A stretch of 64,000 nucleotides of DNA from Cladocopium goreaui (GCA_947184155.2 CAMXCT020001857.1:310001-374000), one strand, 5' to 3'; shown: positions 32,155 through 44,099, numbered from the stretch's first letter. The notes: generated by a model from the letters alone, not told the origin. Made by a program: numbers and translations.

Positions 32155-32499
32155 GTCAGGGCCCGTGATGGGGGGTGCATGGTGCAACTGACCAGGGAGC
32201 AGGCCATGGCAGTGGCTCGAGCGGTCAGATCGAGGTCTCCTCTTCGCTCCCCGCGCAGCCCGTTCCATGGGTGGGGGCTGGTCACCACAGCCCTTGCCGA
32301 CATCCCTGCAGAGGCAACAGTCATCGACTTGCCCTGCCCTGGACGCGTAGCGCACCTCACCATTAATGTGCACACAGTTCCTGGTGCAGCACCTGGAAGC
32401 CACACTTATTTCATTCAAGTCACCGGCAACGCCTGGCCGGTGCGCAACAAGCTCTCGCCATGGGAGGTTGCCCGTGCTGACCGCGGTGGACTCTCAAAG
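32155..32499 (+). CDS. exon of 115 codons, unknown protein
   Basis: The longest clean exon outside the retroelement. Acceptor ATTACCAG; the frame includes REQAMAVARAVRSRSPLRSP, GWGLVTTALADIPAEATVID, GRVAHLTINVHTVPGAAPGS and SPWEVARADRGGLSK, then a GTGGGT donor. Exactly 345 bases, phase 0 to 0. The GC-rich third positions contrast with AT-rich flanks. No family is recognised; it does not look like reverse transcriptase or a known enzyme core. Confidence 0.65.
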
Positions 32500-33680
32500 G
32501 TGGGTTGCTACCCCAGTTATCACTTGTTTACCCCGTAGGCTGCTACACAAAAGCCCCGGTTCCGTTTAGGCGGCCACCCGTTCTTTTTCCCTTTGGAAAA
32601 TCCACCACGGGGAATCGATGAAGTGAATATGTTTTTTTTAAAAATTGGGACCCGTGCGCAAATCCAAGAAGAACAACTTCGCAAAGTAGGGGGCATAATT
32701 TTGCCGCAATGGTTGGAGTGAGAAAAAATGACCAGAAGAAAACCCTACGTCTGGCGGTTAAGAACAATGGTTTCGGATTATACTTGATTTTCGTCGATAA
32801 ACAATCACTCCAGCGACCAGTTTCTGAATTCCCTTTGTGAAGAAAACCATTTACTGTGGTAACCCCGAAAAGTAGTAGAAACGTATTTTCCACTTTTTTC
32901 AGAAGGATATTGTTTTTGTTCATATTTTCCCGTTTTTTTCGGACAATCTACAATTTGTTTTATGTGTTTCTCCAGGTCTTTGATTTCAAAAGCCGAATCC
33001 GCCCGGCTCTGTGGATCACTCCCTGAAATGTGCATCGGCTGGTTGGTCACTAGTCAAGATAGTCCCTAATCATAGTAACCGCAAAAACGTTAGACAAGTT
33101 CACTCCTATTCGTAGTTTTTGTTGTTTTTTTTGGGGGTAATTTACTAGCATCAGCTGGTGAACACAAATCCTTGTTTAGAATGACTAGTAACTAGATCAT
33201 TTTCCATCCAATTTTTCATGCAATGCTCCATACTTAGCTAAGTTCGTCTATATCCAGGTGATGGTTTCTTAAAATGGAAGATCTTCAAACCCATGGGTTT
33301 CAATACTTTGGTAGTGTTGGAGGATTTAGGAGGTACCTCCAACCTGGTTTGACTATGGGCAGAATCCAAAGCAAAAAACGAATTTCACTTGGGGGAGCAG
33401 CACCTTGTAACTTCAGTCTCTGTAATGTATGTCCCGATCACTAGTTTCATAACTAAAAAGTATTTGTTATTGAGATTGGGATATACCATGATGTGATGGA
33501 ACATTGATATATCCCCGAAGTTATTTATACCCGAATATAACTGTACTAGTTTCATGAAACTATGTAACATTGGGATATAGCCATAGCGTGATATTCCTTC
33601 TAAGCTATTGTTTCGTAACTATATTTTCACTTAAGGTATATCACTAGTTTCATAACTATATTAAGTAATCATACACCTTA

Positions 33681-33759
33681 AGTTCTGGTTTTCACTGGGT
33701 CACGGCCGCCACCATCCAAGCTTCAGGTCATTGTGCCTGATGATCCGACAGCGCCCAAG
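33681..33759 (+). CDS. exon downstream of the 32 kb exon
   Basis: The frame reads GSRPPPSKLQVIVPDDPTAP-K, ending AAG/GTGAGC, a consensus donor. The start is uncertain: 33,681 (after CCTTAAG) or 33,721 (after CATCCAAG); the latter is phase 0 and would join 32,155-32,499. Proline-rich linker. Confidence 0.5.
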
Positions 33760-33833
33760 GTGAGCGGTGCAGTCTTTCGCTAAGAACTTAGAGATATTAA
33801 AATTTGCATGGTTATTATGTTACCCTCCACCGT

Positions 33834-33929
33834 TATTGCCCTTAACAGTTATAAATGGAATTATAACTCCAATAACAAAGGTTATAAATACTTATAAGCC
33901 CCTAAAAAGGACTGTTAAGGGCCATAACT
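33834..33929. mobile_element. family D element
   Basis: TTATTGCCCTTAACAGTTAT to GTTAAGGGCCATAACTG. The bases TATTATGTTACCCTCC occur on both sides, a long flanking direct repeat. Confidence 0.75.
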
Positions 33930-34040
33930 GTATTATGTTACCCTCCGGTAAATTCACATAGACCCCTAAAATAGCCGCCCCTATTTGGATCGACAGGGTC
34001 TATGATCATTAGTGCAATATGTAAGGTTACATAACAATAC

Positions 34041-34140
34041 CCTCTGGTTATTTAACATAGCCATGGAACATGGCCTATTTATAGATGGTTTACCTATTGT
34101 AAATGGTGATTTTCCATGGCTATGTTAAATAACCAGATGG
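34041..34140. mobile_element. family B element
   Basis: CCCTCTGGTTATTTAACATAG to TGTTAAATAACCAGATGG; TA flanks. Confidence 0.8.
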
Positions 34141-34525
34141 TAATTCTAAAATAACACAAGGCAACCCTAATGATAATAGCAATACAGTAACAATATTGGT
34201 TTTAAACACGTGTTATGATCAGCATGTTATGCATAAGAATCGTAATTCCGAAGGTTCATAGTACAGTAATTTCCGATAAGAAATCCCAAGGTGATGGTGC
34301 AGCCAACAGGAATTCCCTATCAATGTCATCACCAATCAATTTGGAGATGTTTCAAGAACCTTGGGACCTTATTGCTATGATCATTTGTGTTATTATGTGT
34401 TGTTCAAACATTCTTGTTATGTAATCTTGAATAGTGCATTAATTATCATTGCTTAGCCTCAGTTGATTGGTTATGACATGACGTGAATTCTACTGGCCTG
34501 TTGAGGTTCATGAACTAACCCATAC

Positions 34526-34646
34526 TTGCTGGTGCTTAGCAGGGAACTTTCGGGAATGATCCTTAATCACTAGTATAATAATCATCCCAGCAACCCCCAG
34601 TCCCATCCATTCCCTAAGTAAAACGCACCAGTAAGCATAGGATAGG
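34526..34646. mobile_element. family G element
   Basis: CTTGCTGGTGCTTAGC at the left, ACGCACCAGTAAG at the right, TCATCCCAGCAACCCCCAG inside. Confidence 0.65.
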
Positions 34647-34805
34647 GAAAGCATGTCCAACCAAGTAGTTCATGAGACAAGGACCTCATGTCGCGACGAT
34701 CGCGCTTTCGACGTCGGTTTTTTTTGATTCCGAGCCATTTTCGGATTCGGGGAAACATCCCGGATACTGGCCGCTTAAGTTTCAGGGTTCTTTCAGCTTA
34801 AGGTA

Positions 34806-34926
34806 CCCTCTGGTTATTTAACATAGCCATGGAAAATGGATGAAAATGGTCCATTTATAGATGATTTTCCAATTAAAACCTCCATTTATAGGGGATGTTC
34901 CATGGCTATGTTAAATAACCAGATGG
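34806..34926. mobile_element. family B element
   Basis: CCCTCTGGTTATTTAACATAG to TATGTTAAATAACCAGATGG; TA flanks; a 20-bp longer core than usual. Confidence 0.8.
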
Positions 34927-35519
34927 TAAATTATTATAATTTAGCCAGATATGTTGGACGTTTATTCCAAAGTTGGAGATTTGACCATCAAACATGGGGG
35001 CCAATTGAGATTTAACTAGCCATTTTGTGGGGATTGATAGTTGTTTTACGTCATTAGTGTTAATTAACTAAGTTGGTGTATTTGCCTAGGTTAACTGTTT
35101 GAATTATATTGTGATGAAATAAGATAACATAACTCTAGTCAGAAGGGTGAATCTAAATCAAGAAAACAAGGTGCTAACTATACAGTACTACCGTGTGACA
35201 CTGCGGGAAAAAACAATGGGATGTCACCATGAAAACAGTAGGCTCAGTAGGGTTGTAAGTTATAACAGGGATATCATCAATCATCAGGATCGGGGGTAAA
35301 CCAACGGGGTAGTTTACTACAACTTCATGTTTTACAAATTTCATGGGCGTATATGTACTTATCAAGATAAAATGAAAATAAACAAGACTTATATGTACAC
35401 ATAATTATATGGTGATTTGATGAACAAAGGTTTCTAAATCTGAGGAAGGGATTGCACCAAGCAGCCATCCTCACAGGTGGCTCGGGTTGGACTTGACTCA
35501 GAATGGTGTTGTTTTTAAA

Positions 35520-35650
35520 TATGGTAACCCATTTGGTTATTTAACAGTTCGCCATGGACAATCCCCTTATAAAAAGGTCGGTTTATCGCTGGGAAAATCA
35601 TCGAACTAAATGGGGCATGGCTTCCATGGCGAACTGTTAAATAACCCCCA
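35520..35650. mobile_element. diverged family B element
   Basis: TGGTTATTTAACAGTTCGCC and GGCGAACTGTTAAATAACC are inverted; the outermost CCCTCTGG is degraded. Confidence 0.6.
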
Positions 35651-35790
35651 TGTACCCCCAAATTTGATAGGGTTGTGTTAGGCTCTGTGAAATTGATGCC
35701 GTGAATCGGGTGGCTGAAGATTTGGAAATGATCTTGGGACCTTGGGCACAGAAGTACCACGGTTATTAAACCAAAGGGAATCATTTATAC

Positions 35791-35941
35791 AAGGTGGTGG
35801 ACCGAAACGATAGCTAAGCTGGTTTGTGAGTAGCTTAACTATGGTATGGTGGATGTGTATCTATATATCGTATTAGCAAAGTATTTTATTACTTAATGGG
35901 GTTCATAAACCATCAAACATAACTGGGGCGCACCAGCTTGA
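35791..35941. mobile_element. family C2 element
   Basis: TACAAGGTGGTGGACCG at the left, GGCGCACCAGCTTG at the right. Its right end is 18 bases before a candidate exon. Confidence 0.65.
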
Positions 35942-35959
35942 CATCGATGTTTGCCACAG

Positions 35960-36033
35960 GCACCAACGGCTCCGCAGTTTTATGGCGACATGCCGGAAGA
36001 TGAACCGGAGGAGAAGTCGCGAGAAGTCGATGG
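35960..36033 (+). CDS. possible exon, acidic
   Basis: Acceptor GTTTGCCACAG, then APTAPQFYGDMPEDEPEEKS-REVD, ending at GTGAAT. Phase 0 to 2. The minus strand is also open (FSRLLLRFIFRHVAIK), so this is tentative. Confidence 0.4.
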
Positions 36034-36282
36034 GTGAATTCATTGGGAAAACGGGGACATGAATGGGATATCTATTATTTATAGAATATAGAATCATCAT
36101 TTTACTTTGGGATTGCATTTGGTGAATTATTGGAGAGATTCTGATGATTTCTGATTGGTGAATTTGTTGGGACTTATTTATTGGGGATCATGATGACCCA
36201 TAGGATTGGAAGACCGTTTTCAACCAGTATTTCATTAGAGATGGCATGGAGTTTCCCTCCAGAAAAAAAGATCCATTTTCAC

Positions 36283-36438
36283 TTTCCAGCTCTTGGTGCT
36301 GCTAAGACACGTGGCATCCGTGCCGTCCTTGGTCATCGAGGCCAGAAAATCGAGGAATCCCAGCAGCCGTGAGATTTCAGCTGATGACAAGCCGGCGGAG
36401 ATCCAATCCACAGATTCGGATTGAGGATTTTTGCACAT
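36283..36438 (-). CDS. exon, minus strand, preceded by a C2 element
   Basis: On the minus strand CCTTGTAG is followed by exactly 52 codons, including SESVDWISAGLSSAEISRLL and GFLDFLASMTKDGTDATCLS, ending at AAA/GTGAAA. Phase 0 to 0. The acceptor AG is the terminus of the adjoining C2 element plus one base. The plus strand offers a competing terminal exon (LLVLLRHVASVPSLVIEARK to a stop at 36,424), so the strand is not settled. Confidence 0.5.
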
Positions 36439-36440
36439 CT

Positions 36441-36565
36441 ACAAGGCCCCAAACGATAGCTAAGTTGGATTCCCCAATTTCACTAGGCTTTGTGGCAGTT
36501 ATAACTGTTATAACTCTTGTTCATAGGCTTCACCAACAAACTTAACTTGGGGAGCACCACCTTGT
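36441..36565. mobile_element. family C2 element
   Basis: CTACAAGGCCCCAAACG to GGGGAGCACCACCTTGTAG. It abuts the minus-strand exon at 36,438. Confidence 0.7.
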
Positions 36566-37107
36566 AGAGTAAACTCAGGGTCCCTGAAGCTGCATTTTTT
36601 CGCAGTGGCTCCATTCGGTTGATGATTAATTTTATGGGGGTTGATGGGGCTAATACTATCCAACATCTTAAGGACGATCGTATAGTCCTCCTTGCCATTT
36701 CCTCCTTAGAATGGCCAGGGTTGACCCCCCCATAAAGCTACCATTCTGTGGAAAATGAGTCCTTAAATTAGGTCACAGATACCATTATGTAGTAATTAGT
36801 GTGTTTTAGCTGGTTTATTATTTTTATTTCGAAGGCATGATCATTTATTGGCACCAAAACAAACCATTCTGCAACAAACAACAAGCCATTTTGTAGAGGT
36901 TTTTTAAGGGTATGTTTTGGTGGTTAAAAGAAAATTTGAATTAAAAATCTCCTATCCCCATGATATTCCCGTTTCTGTTGATTAATTCCCATAAAACTCA
37001 TTAATCACATCACTGCCATAACATGCGATAACTGCTGTATATCCCTTTATATGGTTTGATAGGGATAATTTATTGGGATAATATAGAATAATGCGATTTG
37101 TACATGT

Positions 37108-37232
37108 ATCTGGGTAAATTTCATCACGACCTCACTGTTCTCCCGAACTGGAATCATGGTTCAATAAGGGGATTCATCCCAATATGGCCGAACTATTCAG
37201 GCTAGTGAATTGTTATTATTTACCCAGATATA
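37108..37232. mobile_element. family E element
   Basis: CTGGGTAAATTTCATCACGA to GTTATTATTTACCCAGA. Confidence 0.7.
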
Positions 37233-37542
37233 TACATTGCTTGGTAAATGTCCCATTTGGAGATTTGTTTCACATCACTTTCAAGTATTTGTTAGCGATT
37301 ATATTATTGCAAATCCCAACAGTTGGGTGATGTGAAAAAAATAGGACATTTACCAACCCCTGGATCAACCATAATATAGTATAGATAGAATATGATAGAA
37401 TAATATAGAATAATATGATACCTAGAATTATTTGTACAAACCATCAGAATAATATAGTATAGATAGAATATATGGTTTATATATAAATGATATAGTTATT
37501 TTGTACTATTTGTATAGAATGATCGTATAGCTACGTCACCAG

Positions 37543-37631
37543 GAGCCACCCGATGAGTCGGGCACCGATTGGCCTCCAAAGAGGTCCATAAGGACCGCTT
37601 TGGGCATGGCTGCCATGGGATCTTTTTTTGG
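37543..37631 (+). CDS. possible exon with hydrophobic end
   Basis: Acceptor ACGTCACCAG, then EPPDESGTDWPPKRSIRTAL-GMAAMGSFF before GTGGAT. Phase 0 to 2. The minus strand reads a small terminal exon instead (PKAVLMDLFGGQSVPDSSGG, stop). The plus strand has the better splice sites. Confidence 0.4.
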
Positions 37632-37900
37632 GTGGATATATATATATATATATACGGATATATATATATATATAGAAATGTTATTGTATATAAATGGTTA
37701 GATAAATGGATAAATTTCTATATCCTATAAATATATCCTATTTTTGACATTCCCATTGTATCAATATAAAAAAACGGATATCTAGAAAATTATAGACATA
37801 TATATTATAATAGGACAATTTGGACATATTTGTTTCATGGAATTCTCAAGCGGTATAAATGAATATATATATATATATATAGAGGGACATTATATATGTA
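37630..37900. repeat. TA microsatellites in AT-rich DNA
   Basis: TA runs at 37,640-37,672 and 37,865-37,882. No gene is supported from 37,640 to 38,670. Confidence 0.7.
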
Positions 37901-38677
37901 CAGTATAGACATCCATTTTTTCCTAGGGGATATGTCGATGGTTGAATTCCGATAGAAAAAGAAAACATGTTGATATGGTTGGACATGTGGATTTCATCAG
38001 GAATTCCATAGATCACCCGGTTTTCCATTAAGATGGGGATTGTAGAGACCCGTTAGACCCGTTTCATCCTTTCCGCATATGCAGAATGTGGAGACCCGTT
38101 TGGGATTTATTCCGGACTTGATGCCGTTAATTTATCTGGTGGATTTCTCATATTTTAAGGTGATTTCAAGGCGCTTCTAACCTATGCGGAGATATGCCTG
38201 GATTTTGTGATATTTTGTGCATCATCCAACTGGAAATGCTCTTCACCAGGATGGGATGATGTGAATTGATGTGGGGTTGCGGCACTAATTGCAGGGTTTT
38301 TCTATGGGGATATCATTGAGAAATGATGCTAGAAATGATGCTTGATTTGTTCTACACTTTTACAATCTTTTACATGGTGATTTAATGACAAAAACGTGAT
38401 TTCAACTCAAGAACAAGTGGACATAACTGGGAACATGATTACAAAGACAACTAGTTAGGTAGGTAAGTGTATCTACCTAGGCTAAACACTTGGGTTTATG
38501 GTGGATATATCGAATTAGTTTGATGATAAAACAACTTATAACTGGGGTGTAGCACCTTGCAGGGTTATTCACGAAGTGATATCACAAAGCCAGAGGTGTC
38601 ATGGTAAAGTTGGATTGGATACCCATATGGGGGTTGGTTAACAGTCCAGTGGCTAAAGCTAGAACGTAAACCCAGTA

Positions 38678-38778
38678 CCCTCTGGTAATTTAACATAGCC
38701 ATGGAAAATGGACCATTTACAGATGATTTACCTATTAAAAATTGTGATTTTCCATGGCTATGTTAAATAACCAGATGG
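38678..38778. mobile_element. family B element
   Basis: CCCTCTGGTAATTTAACATAG to GCTATGTTAAATAACCAGATGG core; TA flanks. A textbook copy. Confidence 0.85.
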
Positions 38779-38981
38779 TAATAGAACCCTTTCTTATTTG
38801 GTACAGTATTTAATACCCACCTGGTAAGCCATGGTGAAAACTGGGTATAATTGTGGCATAGGGTTTACCACACAAAAAAAAAAAGGCCTCTTGGATCAGT
38901 GGATCATGGTGGAAACATCGCTCTCGAAGAATGCGTGAAACTAAGGCAGCAAACATAACCGGGGTGCCCACTTTGTTGCAG

Positions 38982-39194
38982 GGCTACACGAACTGGGGAT
39001 ATATTCCTAAGCAATCAACCAGGTCTCCTTTCACTACGGCCAGGTCTCCTTTCTTCAACAGAACCGAATCGGTTGGACCGTCGATTCTAATGGACTGCAG
39101 GGGGGGAGCTGGAGCAGACCTGACATGGACATGGCAGGGCATTGTTTTTTACTTTAACCTACTCGCCATTCACCAACGTTTCCCCAGTAAGCAG
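38982..39194 (+). CDS. exon of 71 codons, unknown protein
   Basis: Acceptor CTTTGTTGCAG; the frame includes GYTNWGYIPKQSTRSPFTTA and ADLTWTWQGIVFYFNLLAIH, then AGCAG/GTAAAT. Phase 0 to 0. It contains an in-frame near-repeat (TARSPFF after STRSPFT). The stretch TWQGIVFYFNLLAI is hydrophobic. It can join the terminal exon at 41,602 in phase, though other exons may lie between. Confidence 0.5.
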
Positions 39195-39424
39195 GTAAAT
39201 GACACACACAAAGTGTGGTGAAGCAGCAAAAAAAACAGCCTAAGAAAAGGATACAATGCATGATTGGTGGGTGCATCCTTCCTGAAAGAAGATGGGTGTG
39301 TTTGTAAGATGGGGACCACCAAAATCCCATTGATTTGAACGTAAAGTAATGCCTTGCCATTTCAACTGCAATTTCAGAGGGGTGTGCCCAATTTTCGGAC
39401 AAACCCACATAGATGTTTAACGTT

Positions 39425-39472
39425 CCCAGTGTCACCCAGTGTCACCCAGTGTCACCCAGTGTCACCCAGTGT
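39425..39472 (+). repeat. 10-bp tandem repeat
   Basis: TGTCACCCAG is repeated about five times. Confidence 0.9.
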
Positions 39473-39626
39473 CAACTGCAGTCAACAGCTACTGCGAACG
39501 GATGGGACGTCAACGTAACAAGACGTTATTATCCCACCCCACCCCACCCCACCGCAGACAAAGCAACACGGAGAGGGAAATACCAAAAAAAACGCGCAAA
39601 CTATCAGGTTATTTATCAGCAAGAAG

Positions 39627-39758
39627 ACAACAACAACAACAACAACCACCACAACCACAACCACCACAACCACAACCACAACAACCACAACCACAACAAC
39701 CACAACAACCACAACAACCACAACAACCACAACCACAACCACAACAACAACCACAACC

Positions 39759-39795
<37 letters not shown>

Positions 39796-39892
39796 CCACA
39801 ACCACAACCACAACCACAACCACAACCACCACCACAACCACAACCACAACCACAACAACCACAGCCACAACCACAACCACAACCACAACCAT

Positions 39893-39924
<32 letters not shown>

Positions 39925-39985
39925 GCAACAACAACAACAACAGCAACAACAACAGCAACATCAACAACAACAACATCAAGAACAA
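39627..39985 (+). repeat. CAA/CCA compound microsatellite
   Basis: About 360 bases of CAACAACCACAACC. Plus-strand frames give Asn/His or Gln/Pro strings; the minus strand gives poly-Val or Trp-Leu. No gene. Confidence 0.95.
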
Positions 39986-40608
39986 CATACTATGATTTCC
40001 ATGAACGTGCAGATGATTTTGATAGTTGATACCATTTTGACGGTGATTCGAAATAAGGATACAATAATCACTGTTGGATCAGTTGATTGAAGATGTTGTA
40101 TTTGTTCGTAGATCTGCATTGTTGCCTGGCTCCAAAAAAAACAATAGGCTACCCCGAAGGCCTCTGCCTGAATTCATTTGCAAAGCAAATTGGAGATGCC
40201 TTCCATGCTGCCAGTAGCTGACTAAACGAAAGGATAAAATTTGTTTTTTGAAAAAAAACATTCTGGGTAAAATGCTGATGACACTTGATAAGTGATATGC
40301 AGAAACCGCCTCAAAATACGATTTATTTTGCACGCAACAGGCATTTTCCATGCATGGTGTTCCTTCCATTAAGCTATACAGAAAAACTATGTTCCTTTTT
40401 CCCATCGAACATGAGGACCAGACATTTTGCATCATCCCAGATTATGATTCGGGGAAACTGTGATCCAACTGAATGGGTACCAATCAGTTTGTGACTGGGT
40501 CAGAACCCGGGACAACATCCAATGGTTGCGGCTTGAGTGTCACCCATGAAAAATAGGAGTGATTGAAAAAACTCTCCATAAATCCAGAGATTATTGTAGT
40601 GAAATATA

Positions 40609-40709
40609 CCCTCTGGTAAATAAACATAGACCCTGAAAATCACCAATTTTTAATGGAAACTAGTCTTCCAACCCCTATCTACCAGGGTCTATGTTAATTT
40701 ACCAGAGGG
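40609..40709. mobile_element. family B element
   Basis: CCCTCTGGTAAATAAACATAG to TGTTAATTTACCAGAGGG; TA flanks. Confidence 0.85.
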
Positions 40710-40957
40710 TAAAATTATATAAATCAACTTCGAATTCTTCTAAAAAGTTGACAAGGTGATATTTTGTTTATTCCGCGAAATATCCCTAGAGAAAAATTCC
40801 TATAAATTGCCATGTTAAATATCTATCCCCATCATGAAGAGTCAACTCCAACTTACCAAAGTCACGGCGTGGATTTCCAGAAGTAGCCGTAAATATCCAA
40901 CAGTTTTCCCATCTATCCCGTTCCTACATATAGTTGATTTTTCATTGGATATTATTA

Positions 40958-41083
40958 CAATGTGAGGCCCCCAAGATAGCTAAGTTGGTGAACATAACTC
41001 CAATAACAATGGTTTATGGTACTTATAAATATAGTTACTGGGCTTATAACTCAACTTATAACTGGGGGGGGGCACACTCCATT
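40958..41083. mobile_element. family C element
   Basis: TA-CAATGTGAGGCCCCCAAG to GGGGGGGCACACTCCATTG-TA; a small insertion in the right terminus. Confidence 0.8.
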
Positions 41084-41111
41084 GTAGAGTCGGTGTTATG
41101 TCATTAGGTAC

Positions 41112-41195
41112 CCTCTGGTAAACCAACATAACTATGGAAAATCACCATTTTCAATGAGTAACTCCGCTATGAGTGGCCATTTTCAATAGCTATTA
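41112..41195. mobile_element. family B element, truncated
   Basis: CCCTCTGGTAAACCAACATAAC; the right arm ends at CATTTTCAATAGCTA. Confidence 0.6.
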
Positions 41196-41294
41196 AAAAA
41201 CAAAAAACATATTCCATGGATATCCCATCAATGGGAATTTCGATGGGCATATCCGTTTAGCACTTACACATGCTTTTATATTTCTTTTCTGGTA

Positions 41295-41413
41295 CAATGT
41301 GAGGCCTCGCAGTTATAAGTTGGTTTATAAGCCCCAGTAACTAGTTATAAGTACCATAAACCATGGTTATTGGAGCTATAAACCAACTTAACTATCTTGG
41401 TGGCCTCACATTG
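41295..41413. mobile_element. family C element
   Basis: TA-CAATGTGAGGCCTCGC to GGTGGCCTCACATTG-TA; internal arms pair extensively. Confidence 0.85.
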
Positions 41414-41601
41414 TATGAAAAATCACCATTGTCAAGTTCTGTAATCACCATCATCTATGGTTATGTCTTCCATATGGCACAACGAGAGGGTAAATTATGC
41501 GGAAATCTTCAGTTTATATCTCACTATATCCCACCATTTCTACCAGTGTGTTTGGTGGCTATTCTCCTTTTAACCAGTGGCCAATTATTGCATGCATGCA
41601 G

Positions 41602-41727
41602 AAACCGACACAAGGGGAGGCTACACGCTTCCAGCGCCAGGACCAGGCGCGAAGGAGTATCAGCATGGGCAGCAGCCAAAGTTTCCGGAAGAAGGCGACG
41701 GGTGTGGAAACTGCACAGTTGAATTAA
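41602..41727 (+). CDS. probable terminal exon
   Basis: Acceptor TTGCATGCATGCAG, then 41 codons (KPTQGEATRFQRQDQARRSI and MGSSQSFRKKATGVETAQLN) and a TAA at 41,725-41,727. Basic, hydrophilic tail. Phase 0 start. Good coding composition. Confidence 0.55.
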   Translation, partial: KPTQGEATRFQRQDQARRSISMGSSQSFRKKATGVETAQLN

Positions 41728-42631
41728 GTATGGTTTAGGGTATTATATGGTCCATTTAGTTTTTTAGATATGTAATGATATGAAATTATATAGACTCATT
41801 TAGTCTATATATAAACTTATTAATTGAACAGACTTGGTAGCCCAGTGGATTAAAACAGCAGACTTGGGCGGCTTCTTAGCCTGAAGTCCAGCTCCTGGAT
41901 CAGGTAGATCACGGTAGATCATCTTGAAATGGTCCATGGCTTCCATAGCCATAGCGTTGAATAATCAGAGGGCATAATACTATGTCAAAATTGTTGGTTT
42001 AGCCATTGGTTGGTTTTAATTGGTGGTTAACCATGGTTTGATCGAAAAAGTATATGTTTCACGATATCTCCTTGAACCTCCGTATTGATCGTACAGGGAT
42101 ATCTCAGCCCACCATGTTTGATGACACCTCAGGGATCGTTCAGGGTATCCCAAGGGTAGGTGGGGCAAAAAAAATGTTAGCTAAATTGAAATCTCACCAC
42201 ATCTGGCTTTCGTTTTTTCGAATTTATATGTTGGTTAACTAGGGTTGATTAGGGGGATATAACTATAGTATTAATTAATCGGGTTTACAAAGCCAAACAT
42301 AACTAGAAGGCCTCACTACGCATAGATGACGGTATCATCATCCTTTAGTTCTATCCTAATATCATCTAATATCTATATATGGGTATGAGTCGAAACCCTG
42401 GTACCCTAGTGAACCCCAAATTGATGGTAAAACGATGTTCATTCCTCAAACAAATATGGTAGTTTATGTTTTGACATATCCCCATTTTCAAAGGATTTTC
42501 CACGCATAAACCAACCAACAGAAGTCACCGAAAAGTTGATGGTGACTGGAACCATGGAATTTGATTAGACTTTCCATTAATATATGGGAATAATAATGGA
42601 TTAGTGGTTTAATGGATTTTAATGGATTTTT

Positions 42632-42817
42632 ATGACTGTCCATTCAGTTGGGAATTTCATCATCCCAACTGACGAACTCACTCCATCATTTTTCAGAGGA
42701 GTAGGGCGAAAAAACACCAACCAGTATTATGGAAACATTTTTTTTTCCACATGTTTATCTTCCCAACTGACTTTAACTCCATCATTCTTCAGAGGGGTAG
42801 GCGCAACCACCAACCAG
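42632..42817 (+). mobile_element. two truncated family A copies in tandem
   Basis: Two right halves (each CCCAACTGAC, CTCCATCATT, TTCAGAGG, CACCAACCAG) end at 42,724 and 42,817. A third A terminus (ACCACCAACCAG) is at 42,941-42,952. Confidence 0.75.
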
Positions 42818-42831
42818 TATATTACCCATTG

Positions 42832-42936
42832 ATCACCATAAATCCACCATAAATCACCATAAACCCACCATAAACCCACCGTAAATCACCATAAACCCAC
42901 CATAAACCCACCATAAATCACCATAAATCACCACAT
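42832..42936 (+). repeat. 10/11-bp tandem repeat
   Basis: ACCATAAATC and ACCATAAACCC units, about ten copies, bounded on both sides by family A termini. Confidence 0.85.
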
Positions 42937-42952
42937 GTTTAACCACCAACCA

Positions 42953-43100
42953 GCTTGAGATTTGGTGTTCTTTTCGAGGTGAGCTTCTGGGAGAATATCG
43001 AAGTCTTGGAGTGCCCCGGACGAATCGGAGGAATCTCGAAGAACCCGGGTAGGTGTAGCTGCAGCTCTTTTTGGTGCAACGAACGAAAGCGAGAAATACA
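42953..43100. CDS. possible exon, strand undecided
   Basis: The plus strand reads FGVLFEVSFWENIEVLECPG; the minus strand reads RVLRDSSDSSGALQDFDILP and EAHLEKNTKSQ. Both have nearby GT/AG signals. In the minus reading the exon would end exactly at a family A terminus. Confidence 0.3.
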
Positions 43101-43199
43101 TGGCATCTTTGAAGCGAGAAATATATGGCGGTTGTTGATGTTTGTTGATGTTTCTTTGTTGCAGAAAATGAACATTGTAACATGAGAGTGAAAAACCGG

Positions 43200-43980
43200 T
43201 ATAGATTTTTTTTGGGGACCCACCAAGGTAAGCGGTTGTTTGTTTGAAGATGTGAACGAACATAAATGGGGCAAAATCCAAAGCTCAACTAACGTTTAAA
43301 TCAATTAAACCATGACGGCTACCTCTTTTGTAGCACTAAACCTAGACCACCCATTGAGATGAATGATTTTGTAACAATGTATTTTTATCGTAGGACTTGA
43401 CCCAAGATAAGAAATGTAAACAAGACTGTGACGTCCCAAAATCGGCCCCTCCAAAGGGACTAGAACCAAGAGACCAGTGCTAATTCCAGACTAGAACACC
43501 ATTTTCCACCATTTTCCAAGGCTGATCGGGATAGATTGGTGAAACAGTGATGCTTAAACCCGGGCTGGCAGTCTGTTCGTGAGACCCACTTCTAGCAAGT
43601 GCGGCCTACCAGGGATATAGATACTTAATATTTAATGATACTTATCCACTTCGCAAACGTTGCAATCATTAATATGGACAAGTGGTTTTAACATGTTATA
43701 ACCATCTGTTCTAGACATTCTACATTATACGAGTAATGTGGTAAACAACAGTAAATTATTGCCAATATCCCCAGAAATGGGTAGGATTTGCATCCTTAAA
43801 AAGTTGGAGACTATTATCGATGGTCTCAAATGACCCATTCATCGCTGTTTTCTTTTTGAAATGTTTATCTTCCCGTGATTATATTTAATGTATCATGTAT
43901 AATCAACTATTCCAGTCACATCACTAGAGTTTTCATTTATAGTTTTCCATAATTTCTCAAAACATCATATATAATCACAA
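43200..43980. other. no supported feature
   Basis: AT-rich DNA with short frames only. I see no family member with both ends. Confidence 0.35.
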
Positions 43981-43982
43981 GA

Positions 43983-44099
43983 CTTACTGGTGCTAAACAT
44001 CTAAACGCAGGGAATGTTCGGGAATGATCCATTTCATCACTAGTATCATCCCAGCAACCCCCAGCAACCCATCCAGCAACCCTACGTAAACCGCACCAG
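43983..44099. mobile_element. family G element abutting an exon
   Basis: CTTACTGGTGCTAAAC at the left and GTAAACCGCACCAG at the right. The right CAG is the presumed acceptor of the first channel-gene exon. The expected TAAG after the right terminus is absent. Confidence 0.65.

Noticed and set aside
39482-39988. Minus-strand frame rich in valine and plus-strand Asn/His and Gln/Pro frames
   Set aside because: All are translations of the CAA/CCA microsatellite.
41830-41910. tRNA-like stretch (TAGCCCAGTGG resembles an A box)
   Set aside because: No B box at the right distance and no cloverleaf could be drawn; perhaps a tRNA-derived SINE relic.
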